Shown piece by piece: positions 19,080 to 29,210 of a stretch of 33,093 bases of DNA; positions within the stretch are counted from its first letter, which is position 1, and the number at the start of each line of letters is the position of its first letter. The position numbers and the translations under genes are program-made. Origin of the DNA: Bacteroidetes bacterium UBA7692 (lineage in GTDB: Bacteria > Bacteroidota > Bacteroidia > Chitinophagales > LD1); assembly GCA_002482725.1 (NCBI GenBank), contig DLGO01000130.1, forward strand, positions 1 to 33,093, given 5' to 3'. The notes beneath the pieces are model-generated. The model saw only the letters and a list, made by a program, of their open reading frames with translations, was not told the origin of the DNA and ran no database searches.

Positions 19080-22000
19080 AATCTACTATTATGTTGCCTT
19101 CAAAAACTGAAGACCCGATCGTTAAATAATATCTATATCCTCCCCATTGAATTATATCACCCACTTTGCCATCCCATGTATAATTGCCGGTAGAGTTTGT
19201 AGCAGATACCACTGTTTCACCTTTAATATTCTTAATGATCAGATTACTTCCTGCAGTAGGATTTTTTACTTTAATCTTCATCAAATCATTGATGCTATCA
19301 AAAGGATCTATTTGAATCCCATCCTTCAGCTTTATAGAATAGCTATCCAATGTTGTGTCTTTTGAAATGGGATATAGAGAATAAGTTTTCCCATCAATTC
19401 TGCTTAAGAAAATTGTGTCCGATTCTCTGATAACTGTGTCCTCTAGAATTTCTTCATTTAATATATTCAGATTCGAACTTATACTAAGATTAATATCAAA
19501 ACTATGATTAGTGCCGGATAGAGTAACTTCAAAACTACCTGATTGAGCAGCAGGCCTGAGTTTAATCACTTCTCCAGAAAAAAACTTTTGCAACATCCCA
19601 GGCATTTGAACTAAGAATGAATCACGGGTTATTCGGGTTATGTCAACCAAAATACTATCACCTGCACAAGGTCTTGAAGTATCGACCGCAATAAGATAAG
19701 CAGGTGAACAAGGTTGACCATTTACATAAGCTGTATCTCTTGTTAAGCACCTATGTACTCTTTTTGAATAATAAGTAGTTGTGGATGCTATATTAACGGC
19801 AAGTGAAAATCCCTGCCCAATAAACTGTCCGTTGCAACTGTCCGAATACCAATAATTATCAGCATCAGGTATAGAATCAACTGTTAATATAGCCAGCCCG
19901 TTTAAACAAATTGTATCGTAATCAGCTGTTATTATACCTGGAAGTATATCTTCAATATCCTGCAATCCAAAACTAATAGTCACCCGATCCACCGCAGCCC
20001 CTTCACGAAGAGGGAACACCACCGGATGCAGGTCTAGCATTTCGGTAAATGGAACTGTGGCAGCATATCTTCCATTTATATAAATATAAAATTCATCTGA
20101 CGTTTTGATCAACACTAAATTCAAAGGAACACCTTTGTTGCCCGTACCGAGAAACATCGGTTCATCATCGCTGGTAAGATAAAGACTAGAATTACCATAG
20201 TCTTGCAAACTACCTTCCCCTTCAATATATCCTTCCGGAACCACCATAATTGCGAGGCCCGCCGCAGCTTTCATAGTACCATCGAAACCAGACGCTAATC
20301 CAAATAAACCCAGCATACTACCGCCATCTGCCAATTCAAACATGATTGCACCAGACTCGCCCTCTGGCAACACATTCGCTCCATAGGCATAATTAAACTC
20401 ATCACCTACACCCTCATCATTTTCAAGATCATTGGTTACCAGAGCAATTAATTTGTGCTCAGGAGTTTCTTCAACATTGTGCAAAGAGCACCAGGTAGCC
20501 CATGCCCCTACCAGTGCCTGCGTCACGATAGAATCGCCATCCTGGTCTGTAATGGTAACGCTATAATCACTTATTGCAACAGAATCTACCCAAGCTGTTG
20601 TATCGCCTGTAGACCAATTGTAGTGGTATGGTGGCTGCCCGCCTGAAACCCTTGTACGCACACTACCCTTTGAACTAATATTATTGGCAGGGGTAACTAA
20701 AATACTGGCTGATAATACAGAACAGCCAAAATTCGAGAATAGGTTTTTAACTGTAGCTCCGGCTGTAAACCCTAAAACTACCATTCTGTAATTATGTGGT
20801 CTGTTTAGAAATTCGACAGTAGTAAATTCCGGACTTTCATTTTCACAGTCATATCTTTCGACATAAATAGAATCGCCTGATACAGAAACAACGAATTTAT
20901 AACATCGAGTAGAATCATATTCCCCAATAAAAACAGAACCATCACCCGAAGTCCCAACTCCCGCTAATAATAAATAATTCTCAACTACTAATAAACCAAA
21001 ACCCTGGTCTCCTTCATCAAAATTCTGAGTATGACTCATCATTACTGCACCCTGAAAATTCCGCCCCGCAGGTATTTCGAATGTATACTTTCCATTTTGG
21101 CCAGCACCTAGACCATTTAAACCTATAGCTCTGTTGGCAAACATTCCAGAGGATGAAGTTAAATTTATAACGCTATCGCCTCCTTCTCCAAAATTGATTA
21201 AAGTATCCCAGGCTAATTTATTATAAATGGTAAACTCCTTTACAATTGTGTCTAGTGCGGCATCAGTAATTGTGATAGTGTAATTCCCGATTGCCAAACC
21301 GGATTTTACAGGGGAGCTTCCACCAGATGACCACAAATAGTTATAAGGTGGAGTGCCGCCTAAAACAGAAACACTTATAGCCCCTCCCATATCAGGCTGT
21401 CCGCAACCCGAGTGATGTGTTACGGAAGAGGAACCGATTTGCAGGGGTACGCCAAAATCGCACATAATCCTATTCACTTTCCCTCCAGGCTTGCCAAATG
21501 CTACCACAGGATAAAGCATTTTATTTGTATGAAGTGGCTTTGTCAATCTAAGTACATTATTACAGAATACACTTATAGAATCGGTATCCTTCCTCATAGT
21601 AATCGTGAAAGGATAATCCGGAGGAAGAGTAAATAATTGCTCCACATTCCCATCATGCTCCATATCTATATTATATATGGAAGGTTCATTTTCTGCATAT
21701 ATGGGATTATAAATATCACTAAAAGCACTGATATCCTGAGGTAATATTCCTAGTGCCAAGCCTCTGGAATCATTATTAAAATTTCTATCCGAAATAAAAC
21801 CAATTGCTACTGTATTACCATCGCTTCTTGGTATTTCAAAAGATATTGTCCCAATCTTATCATGCGCAATACCATTTCGTCCCATTGCTGCATTTATACC
21901 CAGTTCCGTGTTTATATTAATCAATTCATGATTCTCTGTTTCTTCCATTGCTTCCAGCATTTTCCATTTAACATTGGCACCAACAAAAACCCTGTTGGTT

Positions 22001-25000
22001 ATTGTTTGACTGGAATTATCCGATATCGTAATGGTATAATTACCAGGGGTAATTGAATCTACTACATCTGTAGTATCACCGCCGGACCAGCTGTAAGTAT
22101 ACGGAGGTGTACCACCTTTTACGATTGCCTTTACGCTTCCTTTATTTGATACACCATTCGCAGCTACCACTTCAAATCTGGACCTCATCTTGCTGCAACC
22201 GGCACTAGTAAGCATATTACTTACTGCACAGCCCTTGTACGCATTTATTTCATACCGGTAATCGCTGCTGCGGTGCAAATATCTGGCAAGCCTTGCCTCC
22301 ATGTACCCGGTAGAATCGCGCTGCTCCACTATTACAGAATCTCCCGTAAAATGGATACAGAATTGATAAAATCGTGTTGTGTCGTAATCGCCGATAATGA
22401 CCTTAGGAAATTCCGTTGATTCTACCTTTATCTTATTATACAATGTGACACTAACATCCTCAATTGCTTCACCCTGTGTAAGCGTAGATTGACAGTTAAA
22501 AATTAATCCTCCTGCATTATCTGCAGGAATATCAAAGCATACCCATCCATTTTCTCCCTGCAAAAGTGTATTGACGCTGGATGCAAACCCTCCAAGGCCC
22601 GTGCAGACTACACAATCAGTATCCTCTTCTATTATATAAATGCTATCGAAAACTATCTCATTACCAATAACAATGTCCCTGATAATCGTATCAGCAAAGG
22701 ATGTGACCGTTACTGTGTAGATACCCGCAGCAAGGCTATCAATATCTTTAACAGTGTCGCCGGTAGACCAATGAAATCTATACGGTGGTCTGCCATTTGT
22801 AACCTCCAAAGAAATAGCACCAATATTTTCTCCGCAAGTTGCATGTTCTATGCTTTCCGAAACAGCCAGTATATCCGGAATTATTCCGATACTTTTTTGG
22901 ATACAGACACTGGTATCAGGTATCGCACAGAATCCAGTACCACATAAAGTTATATTGCGCACATAAAATATTGCAGGGCTATCTATGGCAACAGAAATTT
23001 CCGGACCCGAACCAATTAAAGTGCCACCACATGAGTCCGAAAACCATTGTACCTGATAAACCGGTAGCTGGCTCAATGTAAGGGTGACAGTATCTCCCGC
23101 ATAAACAGAATCAACCGATGCATATATACTGTCCGGCACTAAGGCTGGTGGGCAGCTTAAGGTAGGGCATACAAAAACATCCTTAATATCTGAAGTATCC
23201 CAAGAGCAGGCTCCTTTTGTCGCAATGACCCTATATGAAGTTTTCTCTGTAAGTGATGTTTCCGTTAATGAATCAGGTTGAGGGTCCGGCCACCCTGTTA
23301 CATCTATCCAATTCCCAGATCCCGTTTTCTTCTGCCATTTCTTTGTGCCGCTGGTACCTGCTACATGAATCACTACGGCAGTAGAATCAAAAATAGTATC
23401 TGCGCTTACTGTTATTATCCCTCCATTAGTACTAGCATCTCTTTGCGTTATGGAAAAATTATATGGCAACTCATCTCCTCTTGTTGATGGATTACTTGCT
23501 ACCATGCGTATGCGGTATTTACTATTGCTCTTTATAGAATCAGGAATAACACAGACTATAGTATCGGCTATAGTATCTGTCAAACTACCAATTGACACAG
23601 GATTAGTAAATCCCCCGTTTGTATCTGACAGTTGTACTGTAAATACATTTCCTAAATTGAAGGACTTGTTTTTTCCAAAAGCGACAGTAAAAGCCTGAGA
23701 ACCGCATAATTGGCGTGTATTTTGCCCTACTCCATAAATAGGAAGCACCGGCATTATCTTAATCACCGCAACATCTGCACTACCAATCGCGGTAAGGCTA
23801 GTCGAGCCAAAATTAGCAGTACCCGCAAAATTCATAGTAAGATAAATAGCGCCATCTTTATCCCAAGCCATACCCTGACATAAATCATTGTCTGAACTAC
23901 CAAAATTGCCTGCAGAAAGAAACTTTCCGGAATAATCTGCACGCGCAAAAAAGACATCATTATTACCGTTAAGTATTATAGTATCCGGACCAATTTTGGT
24001 AGAAGCCGACAATGTACCACCAATATAAATAGTTGAATCTATAATCGTCATTCCGGCAAATCCTCCACTCCACATGTATCCTGCAGGTTTTACCCATAAA
24101 ATAGTACCACTGCTATTGTAACGGGCCAAAAAGTTTCCATTAAATCCTGAACCGAAGTTGACGTTTAAGGTTCCGAAAATTGTACCGGTTCTGCACCTAC
24201 CACCTACAAAGATATTTTCATCCTTATCCTGAACTATGTCATATATCCATTCGGGTCCCGCGCTGTAAGCGTTTTTAACCCATGAGATATTGCCATCCAC
24301 ATCCATTTTTGCAAAAAACAGATCCCCTTGATTATGGGGTAGCAATGAGTCTACACCAAAATATGCCTTGTTCCCATAACCACCTCCTATATAAAATTTA
24401 CCATCTACAATATTAGATACCGCAAAGATTACATCTTCGTTTATGCTTTTTAATACTCTTGCCCAAATACAGCTTCCATCCTTATCGTATTTAGCAATAA
24501 ATCCATCATACGATCCGGCAGAATAGAAGGTATCAGAGCCAAAGATTATAGTACTATCAAATTTTCCGGTTATGTATATATTGAAAAGGTGATCTGTAGT
24601 GATATTGTATATTGTACTTGTTTTTAAGCTATTGAGCCTTATTGTTTTCAGGAAGGTTCCCGCGCTATTCTGTTTTGTTATTATTCCGCATGATAGACCA
24701 GGTGCAGTATGAGGATCAGACCCAAAAGTATCGGTGCCTGCAAAGCTACCTGCATTGTATATATAGGAGCTATCATCAATATGCGAACATTCAATAATAT
24801 TGTCTCTGCGGCCCCAGTATGAATAAGAAACACAGTTTCCATCTGAATCTAATTTGCCTATTGTAACCTGTTTACCCATTCTAGGTACCTGACTACAACC
24901 GCTATTAAAACTAAATGGTGAGCCAAAATATGTGGCCCGCCAGTTATTAACTCCAAAATATAGATTCTTGGATTTATCCACAGATATTCCGTTTGCCGAA

Positions 25001-25113
25001 TTGCCACCGGTACTGCCTGCCTGGATAGCCCTTACCACATGCTGTGCAGAACTCCCGAAGTAGCAGATAACAAGGGTTATAATAACCACTATTCTGTAAA
25101 ATAATCTGATCAT
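19069..25113 (-). CDS. Giant surface protein: SBBP propeller, four SprB/lectin-like units, T9SS-like CTD (2014 aa)
   Basis: Signal peptide at residues 1-23 (FGSSAQ). Residues about 30-456 are SBBP-type propeller repeats, recurring as IYNAGSF, IYITGKF, FYIGGGYG and IFVGGRC with F-A-K-x-D-x-x-G-x-x-x-W strands. A sugar-binding-like or Ig-like domain follows (about 457-560), then further Ig-like segments. Four SprB-type motifs (RPPYRFHWSTGDT, TPPYTYSWSGGDT, TPPYNYLWSSGG, QPPYHYNWSTGDT) lie near residues 778, 1003, 1258 and 1498. Each is followed by a lectin/LamG-like stretch of about 170-200 residues. The C-terminus (IIKNIKGETVV...YTWDGK...GYRYYL...GNIIVDYE) resembles the gliding-motility (CHU_C, type B) domain recognised by the type IX system. 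Likely a cell-surface adhesin. A 208-nt gap lies upstream; downstream genes overlap. Confidence 0.88.
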   Translation of the reverse strand: MIRLFYRIVVIITLVICYFGSSAQHVVRAIQAGSTGGNSANGISVDKSKNLYFGVNNWRATYFGSPFSFNSGCSQVPRMGKQVTIGKLDSDGNCVSYSYWGRRDNIIECSHIDDSSYIYNAGSFAGTDTFGSDPHTAPGLSCGIITKQNSAGTFLKTIRLNSLKTSTIYNITTDHLFNIYITGKFDSTIIFGSDTFYSAGSYDGFIAKYDKDGSCIWARVLKSINEDVIFAVSNIVDGKFYIGGGYGNKAYFGVDSLLPHNQGDLFFAKMDVDGNISWVKNAYSAGPEWIYDIVQDKDENIFVGGRCRTGTIFGTLNVNFGSGFNGNFLARYNSSGTILWVKPAGYMWSGGFAGMTIIDSTIYIGGTLSASTKIGPDTIILNGNNDVFFARADYSGKFLSAGNFGSSDNDLCQGMAWDKDGAIYLTMNFAGTANFGSTSLTAIGSADVAVIKIMPVLPIYGVGQNTRQLCGSQAFTVAFGKNKSFNLGNVFTVQLSDTNGGFTNPVSIGSLTDTIADTIVCVIPDSIKSNSKYRIRMVASNPSTRGDELPYNFSITQRDASTNGGIITVSADTIFDSTAVVIHVAGTSGTKKWQKKTGSGNWIDVTGWPDPQPDSLTETSLTEKTSYRVIATKGACSWDTSDIKDVFVCPTLSCPPALVPDSIYASVDSVYAGDTVTLTLSQLPVYQVQWFSDSCGGTLIGSGPEISVAIDSPAIFYVRNITLCGTGFCAIPDTSVCIQKSIGIIPDILAVSESIEHATCGENIGAISLEVTNGRPPYRFHWSTGDTVKDIDSLAAGIYTVTVTSFADTIIRDIVIGNEIVFDSIYIIEEDTDCVVCTGLGGFASSVNTLLQGENGWVCFDIPADNAGGLIFNCQSTLTQGEAIEDVSVTLYNKIKVESTEFPKVIIGDYDTTRFYQFCIHFTGDSVIVEQRDSTGYMEARLARYLHRSSDYRYEINAYKGCAVSNMLTSAGCSKMRSRFEVVAANGVSNKGSVKAIVKGGTPPYTYSWSGGDTTDVVDSITPGNYTITISDNSSQTITNRVFVGANVKWKMLEAMEETENHELININTELGINAAMGRNGIAHDKIGTISFEIPRSDGNTVAIGFISDRNFNNDSRGLALGILPQDISAFSDIYNPIYAENEPSIYNIDMEHDGNVEQLFTLPPDYPFTITMRKDTDSISVFCNNVLRLTKPLHTNKMLYPVVAFGKPGGKVNRIMCDFGVPLQIGSSSVTHHSGCGQPDMGGAISVSVLGGTPPYNYLWSSGGSSPVKSGLAIGNYTITITDAALDTIVKEFTIYNKLAWDTLINFGEGGDSVINLTSSSGMFANRAIGLNGLGAGQNGKYTFEIPAGRNFQGAVMMSHTQNFDEGDQGFGLLVVENYLLLAGVGTSGDGSVFIGEYDSTRCYKFVVSVSGDSIYVERYDCENESPEFTTVEFLNRPHNYRMVVLGFTAGATVKNLFSNFGCSVLSASILVTPANNISSKGSVRTRVSGGQPPYHYNWSTGDTTAWVDSVAISDYSVTITDQDGDSIVTQALVGAWATWCSLHNVEETPEHKLIALVTNDLENDEGVGDEFNYAYGANVLPEGESGAIMFELADGGSMLGLFGLASGFDGTMKAAAGLAIMVVPEGYIEGEGSLQDYGNSSLYLTSDDEPMFLGTGNKGVPLNLVLIKTSDEFYIYINGRYAATVPFTEMLDLHPVVFPLREGAAVDRVTISFGLQDIEDILPGIITADYDTICLNGLAILTVDSIPDADNYWYSDSCNGQFIGQGFSLAVNIASTTTYYSKRVHRCLTRDTAYVNGQPCSPAYLIAVDTSRPCAGDSILVDITRITRDSFLVQMPGMLQKFFSGEVIKLRPAAQSGSFEVTLSGTNHSFDINLSISSNLNILNEEILEDTVIRESDTIFLSRIDGKTYSLYPISKDTTLDSYSIKLKDGIQIDPFDSINDLMKIKVKNPTAGSNLIIKNIKGETVVSATNSTGNYTWDGKVGDIIQWGGYRYYLTIGSSVFEGNIIVDYEN

Positions 25114-25321
25114 TCTTAAGAATTGCTTTTAGTTATGTATATAGGGTGTATAGCAGAAATTTATACAAGGCAGATTAGCAATGGTTCGCCCGGTAGAAGC
25201 ATGGCTATAAAAGCAATAATCAATTTGTAATTGAATGCCCGATAAGGCATCTAATCTCTTTGCAATTTTCATCCGGGCTATGGGTTATAAAGGGTTATAA
25301 AATCGGCAACTAAGGTTTCAA

Positions 25322-25771
25322 CTACTTATCAAAAGTTTTTGTGGCAGAACTAGTTCCATTAGTATATCTGAAGCGCGCCGTTGCCACAAATCTCTTCAGA
25401 TAAGGAAACGGCCCTTGGGGATAAGACAAAGTGCCATTCAGCAATTTTGCCTTTCCGCTCGATAGTAGTTGGCTCAGCTTTTCTCCTTTATTCAGGACTA
25501 CCAGATTATTACTATTCTTTAATATAAAAAAGATGGAATCAATTGCAGATTCATTATCTATAGAAACCAGAAAATTTGCATCCATAGCTGCACTATCCGG
25601 CATACTATTAATGCGTGCAATAATTGAATCTTTATTAAAAGATACAGGCCTTGAAGAACTTGAAGTGTATGCTCGTTTTGTATGTATCTCAAAAAAATTT
25701 ATACCGCTGGATTGGCAAAATAAATCAAATGAACACAGCACAATAATGGATACAAAAAGGGTGTTTTTCAT
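25322..25771 (-). CDS. Small exported protein of unknown function (149 aa)
   Basis: ATG at 25771; residues 1-19 form a signal peptide (LFCQS). The rest is a short mixed fold with a central stretch SIIARINSMPDSAAMDANFL, two predicted strand pairs and a C-terminal strand region rich in R, Y and F. I do not recognise a family. It stands alone, 270 nt after the PilP/GspC-like gene and 208 nt before the 2014-aa gene, so it could be a separate transcript or the hinge between the secretion-part cluster and the surface-protein operon. The ORF on the other strand here is considered its shadow because only this frame has an export signal. Confidence 0.7.
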   Translation of the reverse strand: MKNTLFVSIIVLCSFDLFCQSSGINFFEIHTKRAYTSSSSRPVSFNKDSIIARINSMPDSAAMDANFLVSIDNESAIDSIFFILKNSNNLVVLNKGEKLSQLLSSGKAKLLNGTLSYPQGPFPYLKRFVATARFRYTNGTSSATKTFDK

Positions 25772-26041
25772 AGGATATCGGGATTAATAAATTAGGATAA
25801 AATCTATATAGACTAGATGGATTTAATGGTTCAGGGATTGGCTGAGATATATTAATGGTTTGGTTAACAGGGTTTTAGCCATAGTTTATTCATTAGGATA
25901 GTGTAAATGTAAAAAGTTCAATTAACAAATACTAAGCAAATAAAATTTATTTTTTGTTAAAATTTTAAACCTGTTGATATACCTATATTACAAGCTTTTT
26001 TGCATTACTAAAAAAACGTTTTATAACTTCCAATTTGACCC
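25772..26041 (-). other. AT-rich intergenic gap between the secretion-part cluster and the next gene
   Basis: This 270-bp gap is the longest break between the secretin cluster and the surface-protein genes, so a promoter for the downstream genes is likely here. On the minus strand a TACATTTA (near 25920) partly fits the Bacteroidota -7 element TAnnTTTG, but no TTTG sits at the expected 19-21 nt upstream. No convincing hairpin plus T-run terminator was found after 26042. No ORF of interest. Confidence 0.35.
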
Positions 26042-26527
26042 TCATTTTTTATAAAACGCCCTTTTGTTTTTTTGCATTTTCAATAAAATGGAATCACGCG
26101 TAACAGAAACAACTACTAATAATTTAAAGGTATCTCCTTCTGACACCATTTTAGATTTCCCACTGATGTTTACAAGGCCAGCTTTCGTTTTTGTATCCTC
26201 ATTATACACCAATCCCTTGTATAGCACCGGTGGCCATTGCATTGCTTTTACAGGAGGAACATCCAAAGGTTTATGTATGTTAACCGGGACAGGAACAATT
26301 TTTCTCTTCACCGGATTTTCGTAGCCCAAAAAAGGGTCTCTATAATCTGGCAACAATGCAAAGGAGTCAACAATAAAAGTTTCACCCTGTTCACTTTTAT
26401 CAGGTAATCTACCTGATCCGGCTTCTGCATTACCACCTTTAATATAATCATAGATTTTGAAAGCTATGATACCCCATATAGCAAGTACTACTACAAAAAG
26501 AAAAATAGTGCCGGCCCTATTTTGCAT
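26042..26527 (-). CDS. PilP/GspC-like inner-membrane to secretin connector (161 aa)
   Basis: Start taken as the ATG at 26527, which overlaps the preceding stop as TGATG; an in-frame TTG one codon upstream is less likely. One membrane segment at residues 7-25 with a short cytoplasmic N-terminus, then a flexible linker. A YRDPFLGY motif follows (near 62-69), recalling the R-D-P-F segment of PilP and the GspC family. The C-terminal homology-region-like domain has PPVLYKGLVYNE, AGLVNISGK, a turn S-E-G-D and two closing strands ending near the C-terminus. In these families this domain contacts the secretin N0 domain. Position in a cluster with secretin, PilN-like and PilO-like genes supports the call. 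Small and divergent, so PilP and GspC cannot be told apart. Confidence 0.7.
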   Translation of the reverse strand: MQNRAGTIFLFVVVLAIWGIIAFKIYDYIKGGNAEAGSGRLPDKSEQGETFIVDSFALLPDYRDPFLGYENPVKRKIVPVPVNIHKPLDVPPVKAMQWPPVLYKGLVYNEDTKTKAGLVNISGKSKMVSEGDTFKLLVVVSVTRDSILLKMQKNKRAFYKK

Positions 26528-27462
26528 CAATTAATATTAAGTTGTAAAGTGTTGGAATAATTACTTGAATTACCTGCTTTATCATAACTTCTCACATCCC
26601 AATAGTAAGTTCCCTGAGCTAAAGAATCGGTATAGGAAGATGTTGTAATCGCAGCCTTTCGTATAACATCTGTCAAGCCACTATTGCTATAGATAAAAAT
26701 ACTATCCGTAACAGGACTACCAGAAGTATTGTCCGAGGCCCAGGTAAGTGTAAAGGGTGCTTTGGTAAATATTCCATTTGCAGGAAATAAGTTTGTAGGG
26801 CTGCCGGGTGGAGTGGCATCAATCATTACAGTACTTTGAGAAAACGGTGATACCGAACTGATGTTTTGAGCACGTACACGCCATGTGTATATTCCATCCG
26901 ATAAAAAAGTATAAGAAGCAGTATCACTTGCTCTTGCAGCATCCAAATAAAGCAGGTTGCCAGATTCATTCAGCAGTTCAAACCTGTAATCATCCGCAAA
27001 ATAAATTTTGCTCCATTTAAAAACCTGATTATTCTTGTTCGAGTAACTATTATTAGCCGGCAATAAGAGGGCTACACCTTGGTTTCCAAGACCCGTTGTA
27101 CTATCTACAGAAAAAGTACTGGTTACAAAAGGTGTTTCTGAGCTTGAATTCACAGCCCTTATCCGCCACGAATATTGGCCTGGTTGCAATTGAACAGTAA
27201 ATTTATCCGACGCTACATTGCTATCCAGAATCAGGTATTGTACATGCTCAAAATCCGGCTTAACGATTTGCAGTTCATAGGCAGAGGCTCCCTTAACTTC
27301 ACTCCACCAAAAGGTAACGTTTCCCGAAGGAGAAATAATACCATTGCCGGGAGCCAAAACAGATATTGCCTTTTTATTCAAATTAGTTTCAATTATATCT
27401 GAACAGGAAGAAAGCAGAACCGCAAAAGTTATAACCCAAACGAAACTTTTAATTTTTTTCAT
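26527..27462 (-). CDS. Lipoprotein with three Fn3-like domains (311 aa)
   Basis: Lipoprotein signal with lipobox LSSC (Cys20). The mature protein is three similar beta-sandwich units at about residues 32-118, 128-215 and 216-311. Each begins L-x-P-A/G-N-x and runs through a W-S strand to a Y-x-W-R/D-V-R strand (YSWRIRAVNSSS, YTWRVRAQNISS, YYWDVRSYDKAG), the pattern of Fn3-like extracellular repeats. It lies between the PilO-like gene (6 nt gap) and the PilP/GspC-like gene (1-nt overlap), so it is part of the same apparatus operon. It may be an outer-membrane partner of the secretin or a surface component; classical type II clusters have no gene of this kind in this slot. Confidence 0.8.
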   Translation of the reverse strand: MKKIKSFVWVITFAVLLSSCSDIIETNLNKKAISVLAPGNGIISPSGNVTFWWSEVKGASAYELQIVKPDFEHVQYLILDSNVASDKFTVQLQPGQYSWRIRAVNSSSETPFVTSTFSVDSTTGLGNQGVALLLPANNSYSNKNNQVFKWSKIYFADDYRFELLNESGNLLYLDAARASDTASYTFLSDGIYTWRVRAQNISSVSPFSQSTVMIDATPPGSPTNLFPANGIFTKAPFTLTWASDNTSGSPVTDSIFIYSNSGLTDVIRKAAITTSSYTDSLAQGTYYWDVRSYDKAGNSSNYSNTLQLNIN

Positions 27463-27468
27463 ACTTGC

Positions 27469-27996
27469 TTATTGTTTTATGGTTTGGAAATATATGGCCA
27501 CATTAAGATTTTTCTTTCTTGTATCATTATCCATTTCTACACGATAATACGCCGCACTTACAGGTATAACAGGCACCTGATGCTCCAAGCTATATATAGC
27601 TTGGAGCAACTGTTTAAATGACCCTTGCAGTATAACTTCATTTGTTTCAATACTAACGGAACCATTAGCAGACAAGGTGCTATCCGGATAGCTTTTCAAA
27701 CTAGCTCCATGCGCATCACATATCCTTATAACCTTTTCCAATATCTGGTTGTGAACAGAGTTTTTATTGTTCATACTATTACCTGATACATTATTTAATT
27801 GTGCTTTTAATTTCAACACCTCATCCGATGCTTTAAGTGATTTTTCTGCCTTGTACTTCAAATCACTGTACCTTTTAAATTCTGAAATGGTAGGGGAAAT
27901 AACAAATCTGTAAAGCACCAATACTGTCAAAAACAGTAATATCAGCAGGATATTCTTTTGCGTTTTAAAAGGCAAATTTGCAAATCGTTTCACCAT
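27469..27996 (-). CDS. PilO/GspM-like inner-membrane assembly protein (175 aa)
   Basis: A short basic cytoplasmic N-terminus, one membrane segment at residues 15-32 and then a coiled-coil stretch (about 38-66, charged and leucine-rich). This is followed by a small ferredoxin-like domain (about 75-175) with VILQGSFKQLLQAIYSLE, a segment that recurs in PilO/GspM proteins. The family dimerises with PilN/GspL and helps couple the inner-membrane platform to the secretin. The start overlaps the stop of the PilM/PilN-like gene as TAATG, giving tight coupling and supporting the partnership. Sequence is divergent, so the call rests on topology, this motif and gene order. Confidence 0.75.
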   Translation of the reverse strand: MVKRFANLPFKTQKNILLILLFLTVLVLYRFVISPTISEFKRYSDLKYKAEKSLKASDEVLKLKAQLNNVSGNSMNNKNSVHNQILEKVIRICDAHGASLKSYPDSTLSANGSVSIETNEVILQGSFKQLLQAIYSLEHQVPVIPVSAAYYRVEMDNDTRKKNLNVAIYFQTIKQ

Positions 27997-29204
27997 TATT
28001 GTAAGTGTATTTCAATCAAAAAGCTACCCGGCTTCGCCATATCACTCTTGGTATAATTGATTAATGAAACATCCTTTGCCCATTTCATGTTTTTCAGATC
28101 CCGGATCCAGGTCGTCAGGTCACTACTACTTTCCGCATTACCTTTTATCTCAATTTTTTTATTATCGAACAGATAAAAATCCTGGTCATCGCTAATTATT
28201 CGTTTATTGATATTCAATTGAATCAGGTTGACAGATTGCGGCAACGAAGCTGCAATCCTGTCGGCATAAAATGAAGTTTTAGATACCCCTGAAACATTGC
28301 TAGAACTAAAAAAATCAGAATGGTCTTTCAATACTGCACTCAAAGAATCTGCCAGGTACATGTCAGCACTGTTTACAGATATCTGATATTGATACTGACT
28401 GTTCCTATCAAATAAAAAAAGAAAAACTATAGCATTGATAAGCACTATAGTGAAAACGGATATTGCCATCAACACAGCGTTTCTCTTTAGCTTCAGCCTG
28501 CTTCTGAATATTTGTCTACTATCATTTATTGCATTTACATTATTGCTTAGTTGTTGAATAGGGGAGAACCAAGAGAATGCAGCTGCATAAGCACTTACCA
28601 CTGCAGAAGATTCAGCGGCGCCATTAACTATTACTGTATTGACAAAATTATCGGATTGCTCCAAATCATCCATTACATTATCTTTAAAATGAATCCTGGA
28701 ATTCCCTAAAATAAACCATCCATCCGGCTCTATTCTCAACAGTTGAGCAATGGACTGAATACCAAGCTGGCCTATATAGCAACCAACTACATTCTTACCA
28801 GCATTATTCAACTGATTTATAATATTATCCAATGGCTCCTTTCTTATAATAGATGCCAGTTCACGTTCTTCCCCTATTCTAAATAACTGAGAATAGAACA
28901 AATCATTGTTTGCAGATGGAAGGATACTTGCAGGAACTGTATCCATTTGCTGCACAGAGGAGGCATTCAGTTTTTTAAACAGTATCCCTTTCCCGGTAAC
29001 AGATAGGATAACAGGGATATCATCCGGGATCTGAGCAATACATTCCGCAAGAGACTGGTCACTTTTGCTATATACAGTAAGCAATTCCTCTTTTACTTTT
29101 TCCACTATACATAGCGCAAAAAGAATTTCGCCATCATGGTTAAAAGACACTTCTATACCAGATGACTTATTTATCTCCCAAAGCCCTTGCAAACGAAATG
29201 ACAT
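27996..29204 (-). CDS. GspL-like (PilM-PilN type) inner-membrane protein (402 aa)
   Basis: Residues 1-235 form a cytoplasmic domain in the position of the actin-like PilM/GspL domain, but I see no clear nucleotide-binding motifs. A single membrane segment follows at 243-265, preceded by a basic RSRLKLKR stretch. The periplasmic part (266-402) matches PilN-like architecture, with RIAASLPQSVNLIQLNI and a GNAESSSDLTTWIRDLKN segment like those of fimbrial-assembly PilN proteins. It starts 6 nt after the secretin stop and its stop overlaps the PilO-like start. In related systems this protein would recruit the secretion ATPase at the cytoplasmic face; that ATPase is not encoded in the window. Confidence 0.72.
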   Translation of the reverse strand: MSFRLQGLWEINKSSGIEVSFNHDGEILFALCIVEKVKEELLTVYSKSDQSLAECIAQIPDDIPVILSVTGKGILFKKLNASSVQQMDTVPASILPSANNDLFYSQLFRIGEERELASIIRKEPLDNIINQLNNAGKNVVGCYIGQLGIQSIAQLLRIEPDGWFILGNSRIHFKDNVMDDLEQSDNFVNTVIVNGAAESSAVVSAYAAAFSWFSPIQQLSNNVNAINDSRQIFRSRLKLKRNAVLMAISVFTIVLINAIVFLFLFDRNSQYQYQISVNSADMYLADSLSAVLKDHSDFFSSSNVSGVSKTSFYADRIAASLPQSVNLIQLNINKRIISDDQDFYLFDNKKIEIKGNAESSSDLTTWIRDLKNMKWAKDVSLINYTKSDMAKPGSFLIEIHLQ

Positions 29205-29210
29205 ACTCTA

